In this document: piece after piece, positions 1-6,874 of the stretch
How positions within the stretch are numbered: the first letter of the stretch is position 1
Layout of the letters: every line of letters starts with the position of its first letter
Assembly: GCA_934591635.1 (NCBI GenBank)
Contig: CAKTPI010000015.1
Location: forward strand, 1-22,016
DNA length: 22,016 nucleotides
Source of the DNA: an uncultured Oscillospiraceae bacterium
GTDB taxonomy: Bacteria > Bacillota > Clostridia > Oscillospirales > Oscillospiraceae
Direction: 5' to 3'
Made by a program: the position numbers and the translations under genes
The notes under the pieces: generated by a model
The model's database searches: none
What the model saw: only the letters and a program-made list of their open reading frames with translations
What the model was told of the DNA's origin: nothing

Positions 1-30
1 CACAGGGAAGAAGTTCGGATTTTTAATGTA

Positions 31-107
31 TGGTGGAGACTACGGGACTCGAACCTGTGACCTCATGCGTGTGAAGCATGCGCTCTAACCAGCTGAGCTA
101 AGCCTCC
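31..107 (-). tRNA. tRNA-Val (anticodon CAC), CCA encoded
   Basis: Read on the minus strand, the 7-bp acceptor stem GGAGGCT pairs with AGTCTCC (one G-T pair), followed by discriminator A and an encoded CCA. The D arm, a 5-bp anticodon stem CATGC/GCATG with loop TTCACAC, and the T-arm GGTTCGAGTCC are all present. The anticodon CAC reads GUG (Val). There is no intron and all arms look intact. Confidence 0.95.
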
Positions 108-124
108 GTGCCGGAACAAGAAGC

Positions 125-152
125 ATTATACCAGATTCCCGGAATTTGTCAA
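125..152 (-). promoter_or_regulatory. Promoter of tRNA-Val
   Basis: On the minus strand, TTGACA (147-152) and TATAAT (125-130) both match the housekeeping consensus exactly, with a 16-bp spacer. The -10 lies about 18 bp before the tRNA 5' end at 107. This is strong direct evidence for a sigma-A-type promoter driving the tRNA. Confidence 0.9.
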
Positions 153-177
153 GCACTTTTTCGAAATTTTCCCGGGT

Positions 178-205
178 GGGCTGCTCCCTTGCGGGGGAGC
201 AGCCC
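178..205 (-). terminator. Hairpin after the ABC exporter operon
   Basis: A perfect 11-bp stem GGGCTGCTCCC / GGGAGCAGCCC with a 6-nt loop starts 8 nt after the stop codon of the last exporter gene. No clear U-tract follows on the minus strand, so it may be a weak terminator or an mRNA 3'-end stabiliser. It separates the exporter operon from the tRNA-Val promoter. Confidence 0.55.
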
Positions 206-213
206 GGAGAGAA

Positions 214-2112
214 TTATTCCAGTTCAAAAGCGCCGGTGTACAGGCGGTAGTAGGTGCCTTTTTCGGCAATCAGATCGTCGTGAGTGCCTCGTTCAATGAT
301 CTGGCCGTGGTCAAGCACCATGATGCAGTCCGCATTCCGGACGGTGGACAGCCGGTGGGCGATGACAAACACCGTTCTGCCCTTCATCAGGGCATCCATA
401 CCGGCCTGCACCTGGGCCTCGGTATAGGTGTCGATGGAGGAGGTAGCCTCGTCCAGAATCATCACCGGGGGATCGGCCACGGCGGCCCGGGCGATGGCAA
501 TCAACTGCCGCTGGCCCTGGGACAGGCGGGCGCCGTTGCCGGTGAGCATGGTGTTGTAGCCCTCCGGCAGACGTGCGATAAAGTCATGGGCATTGGCAAG
601 CTTTGCGGCGTGGATGCAGTCCTCGTCTGAGGCATCCAGCTTGCCGTAACGGATATTGTCCATCACGGTACCGGTGAACAGGTTGGTATCCTGCAGCACC
701 ACGCCCAGGGAGCGGCGCAGATCCGGCTTGCAGATTTTATTGATATTGATGTTGTCGTACCGAATCTTACCGTCATCGATATCATAGAAGCGGTTGATCA
801 GATTGGTAATGGTGGTCTTACCGGCACCGGTAGCGCCCACAAAGGCGATCTTCTGACCGGGACGCGCATACAGGGTCACATCGTGCAGCACCGTCTTTTC
901 TGGCACATAGCCGAAGTCCACATGCTCCATGACGATATCGCCCTTCAGCTCGGTGTAGGTGGTGGTATCATCTGCCTTGTGGTAGTGCTTCCAGGCCCAG
1001 TGGCCGGTGCGCTCCTTGGTTTCCTGAATGTTGCCCTGATCGTCAATCTTGGCATTGACCAGGTGTACATAGCCATCGTCCTGCTCCGGCTGCTGATCCA
1101 TCAGGGTAAAGATACGCTCGGCACCGGCCAGCGCCATGATGATGGAATTGATCTGGTTGGAAATCTGGGAGATGGGCATGTTGAAGCTGCGGGACAGGAT
1201 CATAAAGGCCATGAGATTGCCCAGCGTGAGCATCTTTCCGCCGCTGAGCACTACCATCATACCGCCGACAATGGCCAGAATGGCATACTGAACATAGCCC
1301 AGGTTGTTGTTGATGGGTCCCATAACATTGGAGAATTTACCGGCGGAGTAGGCGTTGGCGCAAAGCTGCTCGTTGAGTGCGTCAAATTCCTCCTTGCAGG
1401 TCTCCTCGTGATTGAAGATCTTAACGACCCGCTGACCGTTGATCATCTCTTCGATATAGCCGTTTACGGCGCCTAGGGATTGCTGTTGGCCGATGAAGTA
1501 TTTTCCGGCCTTGCCTGCCAGATATTTTGTGGTGAACACAATCAATGCGATGGTGAACAGCATGACGATGAATAGCAGCCAGCTGGTGTCAATCAGGTTC
1601 CAGGTGACCACAATCAGGGTGATGATCGAGGATGCGCACTGGGGGATGGCTTGGCTGATCATCTGCCGCAGGGTGTCTACGTCACTGGTGTAGCAGGACA
1701 TGATGTTGCCGGCGGTGTTGGAATCAAAGTAGCGCAGGGGCAGGTGCTGCATTTTGATGAACATCTCATCCCGAATGGCCTTCTGGGTGCCCTGGCTGAC
1801 GCTGACCATCAGGTAGTTATACAGGAAAGAGCTGACCACGCCCACTGCAAAGATTGCTGCAATTTTCAGCAGGAACTGGGCAACCGGCGCAAAGTCCGTG
1901 GAGCCGTCCGCCACCATGGGGAGAATATAGTCATCCACCAGAGTACCGAGGCTTCGGCTGCCCATGGTCTGAGCAATGGAGGTCAGGAAGATACACACCA
2001 GCACGATTACCAGAATGCCGGTATACTTTTTCATATAGCCGAGCAGACGGAAAAGCGTCTGCTTCGGATTTTTTGCCATGCGGCCATCGCCGCGCATTCC
2101 TACAGGAGGCAT
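214..2112 (-). CDS. Heterodimeric multidrug ABC exporter, LmrD/BmrD-like half-transporter (catalytic-site subunit)
   Basis: A 632-aa half-transporter with an N-terminal six-helix exporter membrane domain and a C-terminal ATPase domain, length normal for the family. Walker A is GATGAGKTT (about 426-434), the signature is LSQGQ (530-534) instead of LSGGQ, Walker B is MILDE with catalytic Glu555, and the H-loop has His586. The intact Glu and His with an altered signature are typical of the LmrD/BmrD partner. It is expected to use ATP to export lipophilic drugs or other amphipathic compounds through the cytoplasmic membrane. I start it at the ATG at 2112, which overlaps the previous gene's stop as TAATG, with AAAGGA upstream; a longer frame to 2169 would run back into the upstream gene. 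It is co-transcribed with that gene and the MarR regulator. The substrate cannot be read from sequence. Confidence 0.93.
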   Translation of the reverse strand: MPPVGMRGDGRMAKNPKQTLFRLLGYMKKYTGILVIVLVCIFLTSIAQTMGSRSLGTLVDDYILPMVADGSTDFAPVAQFLLKIAAIFAVGVVSSFLYNYLMVSVSQGTQKAIRDEMFIKMQHLPLRYFDSNTAGNIMSCYTSDVDTLRQMISQAIPQCASSIITLIVVTWNLIDTSWLLFIVMLFTIALIVFTTKYLAGKAGKYFIGQQQSLGAVNGYIEEMINGQRVVKIFNHEETCKEEFDALNEQLCANAYSAGKFSNVMGPINNNLGYVQYAILAIVGGMMVVLSGGKMLTLGNLMAFMILSRSFNMPISQISNQINSIIMALAGAERIFTLMDQQPEQDDGYVHLVNAKIDDQGNIQETKERTGHWAWKHYHKADDTTTYTELKGDIVMEHVDFGYVPEKTVLHDVTLYARPGQKIAFVGATGAGKTTITNLINRFYDIDDGKIRYDNININKICKPDLRRSLGVVLQDTNLFTGTVMDNIRYGKLDASDEDCIHAAKLANAHDFIARLPEGYNTMLTGNGARLSQGQRQLIAIARAAVADPPVMILDEATSSIDTYTEAQVQAGMDALMKGRTVFVIAHRLSTVRNADCIMVLDHGQIIERGTHDDLIAEKGTYYRLYTGAFELE

Positions 2113-3857
2113 TATTCGTCCCGTCCTTTCTGCTGGGTTTCGTAGAGATTGCGGTACATTTCGGAGCACTGCATCAGCTGCTCATGGGTGCCGGATTCCG
2201 CGATCCGCCCGCCGTCCATGATGAGGATCAGATCGGCGTCCTGAATGGAGGAAATACGCTGGGCAATGATCAGCTTGGTAGTATCGGGAATCTCTTCCCG
2301 GAAGGCCTTCCGGATCATCGCATCGGTGCGGGTATCCACGGCGGAGGTGGAATCATCCAGAATCAGAATCTTCGGCTTTTTCAGCAGTGCCCGGGCAATG
2401 CAGAGCCGCTGCTTCTGGCCGCCGGATACGTTGGAACCGCCCTGCTCAATATGGGTGTCATACTTATCTGGGAAGCCCTGGATGAATTCGTCCGCACAGG
2501 AGAGCTGGCAGGCGTGCAGCAGCTCTTCATCGGTGGCGTTGGGATTGCCCCAGCGCAGGTTCTCCTTGATGGAGCCGGAGAACAGGGTGTTCTTTTGCAG
2601 CACCATGGCCACATTGTCCCGCAGCACTTCCAGATCGTAATCCCGCACGTCTACGCCGCCAACCTTCAGGCTGCCCTGGGTCACATCGTAGAGTCGGGGA
2701 ATCAGCTGCACCAGAGTGGATTTAGAGGAGCCGGTGGCGCCCAGAATACCAACGGTGCATCCGGCAGGAATATGGAGGTTGACGCCCTCCAGCGCATCCA
2801 GCTTGGCTGTAGCACTGTAGCGGAAGGAAACATTCTCAAAGTCGATGGAGCCGTCCTTCACGCGCTTGACACTCTTTTCGGGAGAGGTCAGGTTCGGCTC
2901 TTCATTCAGCAGCTCTGCGCACCGGCGCATGGGGGCGCGCACCATGGTCAGCATCACAAACACCATAGAGAGCATCATCAGGCTGGAAAGAATCTGCGTG
3001 GTGTAGGTGAACATGGAGCTGAGTTCACCGGTAGTCAAGCCAACGGCGGGGTTGTTGCCGGAGGCTACTACCAGCTTGGCACCGAACCAGGAGATAGCCA
3101 GCATGCAGCCATACACGCACAGCTGCATCACCGGGTTGTTCAGGGACAGAATGTGCTCTGCCTTGCAGAACAGATTGTAAATTTTGCCGGAAATGCCGGT
3201 GAATTTCTCAATTTCCCGATCCTCCCGGACAAAGCTCTTCACAACCCGGATGCCGTGGATATTCTCCTGCACCACGTTGTTCAAATCATCGTAGGTCTTG
3301 AATACCTGGTCGAAAATTTTAAATACGACCGGAATCAGCCCAATCAGCACAGCGGCCAGCAGGGGCAGTGCCACACAGTAAACAAGGCACAGCTTCAGGC
3401 TGATGCGGCTGGCGGAGAATAGGGCCAGAATCAGCATCATGGGGCAGCGGATGGCCATGCGAATCATCATCTGGAAGGCCATTTGAATATTGGCAACATC
3501 CGAGGTCAGACGGGTGACGATGGAAGAGGTGGAGAATTTGTCAATATTCGAAAAGCTGAATTCCTGCACATGGTAGTACATATCATGGCGCAGATTTTTG
3601 GCAAAACCTGTGGCGGCCTTTGCTGCCAGATCGGCGGATGCGCAGCCGAAGCCCAGCGAGACAATGGCGCACAGCATCAGCAGCAGTGACTGCTGCACTA
3701 CCACGGTCATATTCTGCTGCACAATGCCGTAGTCATAGAGCTTTGCCATTACCAGCGGGATGAGCACCTCCATGGCTACTTCGCCGATCATGCACAGCGG
3801 ACTGAGCAGGGCGGGGGCCTTGTATTCCCGGATGCTCCGGGCGAGTGTTTTAATCAT
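2112..3857 (-). CDS. Heterodimeric multidrug ABC exporter, LmrC/BmrC-like half-transporter (degenerate-site subunit)
   Basis: A 581-aa half-transporter with an exporter membrane domain (about 1-300) and an ATPase domain. Walker A is GATGSSKST (373-381, Ser in place of the usual third Gly), the signature VSGGQ is canonical, Walker B ends LDD (D501, D502) so the catalytic Glu is Asp, and the H-loop His is Gln533. These substitutions are the hallmark of the LmrC/BmrC-type subunit, whose ATP site hydrolyses poorly. Its canonical signature should complete the active site of the partner encoded next (214-2112). The start ATG at 3857 overlaps the MarR stop as ATGA, with GGAGG and AAAGG before it. 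The three genes form one operon, so expression is probably derepressed by a MarR ligand. Confidence 0.93.
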   Translation of the reverse strand: MIKTLARSIREYKAPALLSPLCMIGEVAMEVLIPLVMAKLYDYGIVQQNMTVVVQQSLLLMLCAIVSLGFGCASADLAAKAATGFAKNLRHDMYYHVQEFSFSNIDKFSTSSIVTRLTSDVANIQMAFQMMIRMAIRCPMMLILALFSASRISLKLCLVYCVALPLLAAVLIGLIPVVFKIFDQVFKTYDDLNNVVQENIHGIRVVKSFVREDREIEKFTGISGKIYNLFCKAEHILSLNNPVMQLCVYGCMLAISWFGAKLVVASGNNPAVGLTTGELSSMFTYTTQILSSLMMLSMVFVMLTMVRAPMRRCAELLNEEPNLTSPEKSVKRVKDGSIDFENVSFRYSATAKLDALEGVNLHIPAGCTVGILGATGSSKSTLVQLIPRLYDVTQGSLKVGGVDVRDYDLEVLRDNVAMVLQKNTLFSGSIKENLRWGNPNATDEELLHACQLSCADEFIQGFPDKYDTHIEQGGSNVSGGQKQRLCIARALLKKPKILILDDSTSAVDTRTDAMIRKAFREEIPDTTKLIIAQRISSIQDADLILIMDGGRIAESGTHEQLMQCSEMYRNLYETQQKGRDE

Positions 3858-4306
3858 TCCTTTTCCTCCTTATCAAAATGAAACTGAGAGTCGCAGCCCA
3901 TATTCCGGGCAGCGCGGGTCAGTAAATCGGTAAATTGTGTTTTTTCTGCTTCTGTGAATCCTGCCACGATCCGTCGCTCGTTTTCCTGAATGGCACTGTA
4001 AATGCGCTCATTGCAGTCCGTGCCCTTGGGCAGCATGTAGATTCGCTTGCAGCGCCGATCCGTTTTGTCCGGGCGAAATTCAATGAAATCCTTTTTTTCA
4101 AGCCGGGACAGCAGCCCGGAGACTGTTGGGTGGCTCAGGTGAAACTTTTCTTCAATGTCTCTGGCACAGGGGGGATCCTTGCGCATGGCGAGATAGCCCA
4201 TGATGCGGCCCTGGGCCGATGTCAAATCCATCTCGGTCATGGCCCTGGTCACAGCCTGAGAAATGGCACAGTGGAGCACCCGAATCATATGTCCGTAATG
4301 ATACAA
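3854..4306 (-). CDS. MarR-family transcriptional regulator of the exporter operon
   Basis: The protein has the MarR winged-helix pattern: an N-terminal dimerisation helix (YGHMIRVL), the segment LTSAQGRIMGYL, recognition region HLSHPTVSGLLSRLEKKDFI, and wing segment PDKTDRRCKRIY. Such proteins are homodimeric repressors that leave DNA on ligand binding. I choose the TTG at 4306 (150 aa): AGAGGA lies 9 nt upstream, and the predicted transcript begins near 4338. The in-frame codon at 4354 lies upstream of that point, inside the operator, and cannot be the start. An ATG at 4288 is the alternative. The stop overlaps the start of the first exporter gene (ATGA). It probably represses itself and the exporter through the 4328-4359 palindrome. 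Confidence 0.85.
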   Translation of the reverse strand: MYHYGHMIRVLHCAISQAVTRAMTEMDLTSAQGRIMGYLAMRKDPPCARDIEEKFHLSHPTVSGLLSRLEKKDFIEFRPDKTDRRCKRIYMLPKGTDCNERIYSAIQENERRIVAGFTEAEKTQFTDLLTRAARNMGCDSQFHFDKEEKE

Positions 4307-4327
4307 TTCATCACATCCTCTCGAAAT

Positions 4328-4359
4328 GTCGCATGCTACGCAAGAGTGTAGCATGCGAC
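4328..4359. promoter_or_regulatory. Probable MarR operator: perfect 12-bp inverted repeat
   Basis: GTCGCATGCTAC (4328-4339) and GTAGCATGCGAC (4348-4359) are perfect inverted copies separated by 8 nt. The palindrome covers the -10 and half of the promoter spacer of the MarR/exporter operon. This fits an autoregulatory operator of the adjacent MarR protein. An RNA hairpin is less likely, since most of the repeat lies upstream of the predicted transcription start. Confidence 0.8.
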
Positions 4360-4373
4360 TTAATTTTTTTCAA
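4345..4373 (-). promoter_or_regulatory. Promoter of the marR-exporter operon
   Basis: On the minus strand, TTGAAA (4368-4373) and TACACT (4345-4350) are separated by 17 bp. The start point is predicted near 4338, giving a leader of about 32 nt before the TTG start. The -10 sits inside the operator palindrome. Confidence 0.75.
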
Positions 4374-4454
4374 GTACTTCAAAAATTTTTTACATTTTAT
4401 ATGGAAACGTTCCTCCAATATTCCGGCCTAATTATTAATATTTTATGTAGTCTC

Positions 4455-4483
4455 TTGATTCACATCATGCTTTTGAGTATAAT
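4455..4483 (+). promoter_or_regulatory. Promoter of the SH3b-protein gene
   Basis: TTGATT (4455-4460) and TATAAT (4478-4483) have a 17-bp spacer. The predicted start near 4490 leaves a very short leader containing the GGAGGA ribosome-binding site (4495-4500). This promoter is divergent from the MarR operon; the roughly 80 bp between the two promoters is AT-rich and holds no other clear element. Confidence 0.8.
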
Positions 4484-4506
4484 GGGGGCGATTGGAGGAA
4501 ACAAAT

Positions 4507-5940
4507 ATGAAATACTTATTGGTAATGCTTCTGTCTGCCTCCCTTCTGCTGAGCGGAGGCGAGCCGAAACTGTCCGATGCCGATTTGGCGGCGGGTACCC
4601 GGCTGATTGCATTGTTTCAAACTTTTTTTGAACGGACTGAATCCGTGGACGAAACGGCAACGACCACCGAGCGGGTTTCGCTGCGCAGTGAGGCCAATAT
4701 CTTTGCAAAGTCTGTTGCTCAGCTGCCCGCCGATACCCAGGTGCAGGTGCTTCGCTCTGAAACGGCACTGAACACCCAGTGGTACTACGTCCGCTATAAT
4801 GGCCAGGAGGGGTGGCTGAAGGCTTCCAGCCTGCGATTTTCCAAGGTAGATGGCAATTTGGCGGCCAATGTGGCCATCGTTACCAACACCGCAAACGTAT
4901 ACAGCAGCTATAACCAGAGCACGCGGGTAATGGCCCAGCTGGAGAAGGGCGCAGAGCTGACGGTGCTCCGCAGAGCACGGTTCCAGTCCAACGACTGGGT
5001 GTATGCTACTGTCCGGAGCAGCGGCATTTCCGGGTGGGTTCTGGAATCGGAGCTCAATATGCCCACGGTATGCACCAATCTGGATCTGTCCCGGACGGAC
5101 GATGCCCAGACGTATCTGCCGACTTACGCGCAGATTGGCTACGTAACGTCCCGCGATTTGAATATCCGCACAGCCCCTGGTACCAATTTTGACCGCATCG
5201 GTGCTTATGTCGGCGGCGAGCGGATTGGCATTCTGGAGACCAACAGCGGCTGGGGCCGCACGGTAGACGGCTGGGTTTACATGGGCTATGTCTACTACGA
5301 AGGTCAGATCGGTGCCGATTGCATGATTGGCAGCGCAATTACATCTCAGCTGAACATCCGCTCCGGCCCGGGTGTTGCCTATCCTTCCACCGGCAGCTAT
5401 AGCCTGGGTGACCGGGTGATGGTGCTGGGCCAGGTGTATTCCGGAAATCAGTATTGGGGCTACACCCGCAAGGGCTGGATCTGCATGAGCTATGTGCAGC
5501 CGGATTACATTCCGGGCACCACAACCCCCATCGTGGGTTACGGGATTGTCACAACAGACAGCGTGGATGTTCTGGATTCTACCAATACCGGTGCAAACGT
5601 TGTGAATCAGGTTCCTAAGGGGGCTGTCCTGGCTGTTTTGAAGACGGCCAAGGTTGGCGACATCGTTTGGGGCCGCACACCTGACGGCTGGGTCAATATG
5701 AATGCGCTGGATATGCGGGCAATTTTCGGCCAGACATATATCCCGGATGCGCCTACAACGGTTACGCCTGACCCCACGGAGCCGCCCACAGAGGCACCGA
5801 CGGAAGCTCCAACCGAGGCCCCTACGGAGGCACCGACCGAGGCACCTACTGCTGCTCCCACGGAGGCGCCGACGGAAGCCCCAACTGAGGCTCCCACCGA
5901 AGCGCCAACAGAAGCACCCACAGCATCGGCAGAGACTTAA
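4507..5940 (+). CDS. Secreted protein with five bacterial SH3 (SH3b) domains and a Pro/Thr/Glu tail
   Basis: A 477-aa protein starting at the ATG at 4507, which has GGAGGAA 6 nt upstream; a TTG at 4492 is in frame but would place the SD inside the gene. Residues 1-20 form a hydrophobic signal segment without a lipobox Cys. Five SH3b-like repeats follow at about 53-112, 117-180, 208-265, 274-335 and 343-402, seen from recurring LNIRxxPG and GWVxMxYV motifs. Such domains usually bind cell-wall peptide or glycan. The tail (about 420-477) is a run of PTEAP repeats, a typical extended wall-spanning or disordered linker, ending without an LPXTG or membrane anchor. No catalytic domain is visible, so it may be an adhesin-like or wall-binding protein. 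It has its own promoter and terminator. Confidence 0.85.
   Translation: MKYLLVMLLSASLLLSGGEPKLSDADLAAGTRLIALFQTFFERTESVDETATTTERVSLRSEANIFAKSVAQLPADTQVQVLRSETALNTQWYYVRYNGQEGWLKASSLRFSKVDGNLAANVAIVTNTANVYSSYNQSTRVMAQLEKGAELTVLRRARFQSNDWVYATVRSSGISGWVLESELNMPTVCTNLDLSRTDDAQTYLPTYAQIGYVTSRDLNIRTAPGTNFDRIGAYVGGERIGILETNSGWGRTVDGWVYMGYVYYEGQIGADCMIGSAITSQLNIRSGPGVAYPSTGSYSLGDRVMVLGQVYSGNQYWGYTRKGWICMSYVQPDYIPGTTTPIVGYGIVTTDSVDVLDSTNTGANVVNQVPKGAVLAVLKTAKVGDIVWGRTPDGWVNMNALDMRAIFGQTYIPDAPTTVTPDPTEPPTEAPTEAPTEAPTEAPTEAPTAAPTEAPTEAPTEAPTEAPTEAPTASAET
5773..5931 (+). repeat. Degenerate 12-bp coding repeat (PTEA unit)
   Basis: About a dozen tandem imperfect 12-bp units encode Thr-Glu-Ala-Pro at the 3' end of the SH3b gene. 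Synonymous positions vary (gag/gaa, acg/acc/aca), so the protein repeat is kept while DNA copies have diverged. Copy-number variation is possible. Confidence 0.85.
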
Positions 5941-5944
5941 ATTT

Positions 5945-5985
5945 ACACCCCAGAGCGCAGAAAATTTGTGCTCTGGGGTGTTTCC
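5945..5985 (+). terminator. Terminator of the SH3b gene
   Basis: A perfect 12-bp stem ACACCCCAGAGC / GCTCTGGGGTGT (5945-5956 and 5970-5981) with a 13-nt loop starts 4 nt after the stop codon and is followed by a short T-run (TTTCC). The U-tract is short, so termination may be partial. Confidence 0.75.
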
Positions 5986-6009
5986 TTGAAAAGCAATGGC
6001 TTTTCAAGG
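5984..6009. repeat. Second perfect inverted repeat before sfsA
   Basis: CCTTGAAAAGC (5984-5994) and GCTTTTCAAGG (5999-6009) form an 11-bp stem with a 4-nt loop directly after the SH3b terminator. No U-run follows. It could be a helper hairpin, or a regulatory palindrome for sfsA, for which no clear promoter is visible between 6010 and 6069. Confidence 0.6.
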
Positions 6010-6069
6010 ACTTCCATGGTACAACGGACGGCAAGCGTGAGAGAAGAAATGGGGAGGTAAAAAGACAAC

Positions 6070-6747
6070 ATGAATTATTCCGATATTGTACCCGGCATTT
6101 TTCATAGCCGGCCCAACCGGTTCATCGCATATGTGGAGATTGACGGTCATGTGGAGACAGTGCATGTCAAAAATACCGGCCGATGCCGGGAACTCCTGCC
6201 GGAAGGCGCGATGGTTTATTGCCAGCACAGCGGAAACCCAGCAAGAAAGACACAGTATGATCTGATTGCGGTGCAGAAGGGGACACGGCTCATCAATATG
6301 GATTCCCAGGCCCCCAATGCAGCAGCGGGGCAATGGCTGCGTGACGGGGGCCTGGGTGAGCTTCATCATCTCCGCCCGGAGACGGTGTATGGGGATTCCC
6401 GCTTTGATTTCTCTTTTGAGAAGAATGGCAAACAGTGCTTCCTGGAGGTGAAGGGTGTCACGCTGGAAGAGGACGGGGTGTGTGCCTTCCCGGATGCGCC
6501 CACTGCCCGGGGAGCCAGGCACCTGCGGGGACTTGTTGCCGCGGCACAGCAGGGCTACGGCGCCTATGTCCTTTTTGTGATTCAAATGGGGCAGGTGCAG
6601 TTTCTCCATCCCAATGAAAAAACAGACCCGGATTTTGCCCTGGCCCTGCGTCAGGCGGCGGCAGCGGGGGTGACAGTACTGGCCCGGGAATGCAGCGTTA
6701 CGCCGGATTCCATGACCATTGCCGGAGAAGTGCAGGTTGTACTGTAA
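6070..6747 (+). CDS. sfsA: SfsA family DNA-binding/nuclease-like protein
   Basis: A 225-aa protein of the usual SfsA length. It has the N-terminal OB-like part (FIAYVEIDG, KNTGRCREL), then the conserved C-terminal core with D113 (RFDFSF), E126-V-K128 (LEVKGVTL) and FPDAPTARG (140-148). The D...E-x-K arrangement resembles PD-(D/E)xK nucleases, as proposed for this family; the old name 'sugar fermentation stimulation' comes from an E. coli phenotype. The real cellular role is not settled. The ATG at 6070 is preceded by GGGGAGG at about 13 nt, a rather long spacing. Neighbours do not suggest a pathway. Confidence 0.93.
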   Translation: MNYSDIVPGIFHSRPNRFIAYVEIDGHVETVHVKNTGRCRELLPEGAMVYCQHSGNPARKTQYDLIAVQKGTRLINMDSQAPNAAAGQWLRDGGLGELHHLRPETVYGDSRFDFSFEKNGKQCFLEVKGVTLEEDGVCAFPDAPTARGARHLRGLVAAAQQGYGAYVLFVIQMGQVQFLHPNEKTDPDFALALRQAAAAGVTVLARECSVTPDSMTIAGEVQVVL

Positions 6748-6776
6748 ACAGAAGAAGAAAAATTTGTGAATTATCA

Positions 6777-6804
6777 TTGATTTATTTTGGAATTTGTATA
6801 TAAT
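6777..6804 (+). promoter_or_regulatory. Promoter of the BMP lipoprotein gene
   Basis: TTGATT (6777-6782) and TATAAT (6799-6804) are separated by 16 bp. The predicted start is near 6811, giving a leader of roughly 65 nt that contains the inverted repeat at 6816-6839 and the AAGGAG ribosome-binding site near 6862. Confidence 0.75.
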
Positions 6805-6815
6805 AAAGGGTGTGT

Positions 6816-6839
6816 GCATTGCGGTGTGTGCTGCAATGC
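6816..6839 (+). promoter_or_regulatory. Inverted repeat in the 5' leader of the BMP gene
   Basis: GCATTGC (6816-6822) and GCAATGC (6833-6839) form a 7-bp perfect inverted repeat with a 10-nt GT-rich centre, just after the predicted transcription start. It could be an operator or a small 5' mRNA hairpin; there is no way to decide from one sequence. Confidence 0.45.
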
Positions 6840-6874
6840 GGTCACAATAATACGAACGGTCAAGGAGAAGAAAA

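Noticed and set aside
1854..3422. 522-codon plus-strand frame across the ABC genes
   Set aside because: Shadow of two overlapping, well-supported ABC genes; it crosses their junction and has no promoter or ribosome site.
5773..5931. CRISPR-like or minisatellite array
   Set aside because: The 12-bp units have no spacers, keep reading frame and encode PTEA repeats; it is a coding repeat.
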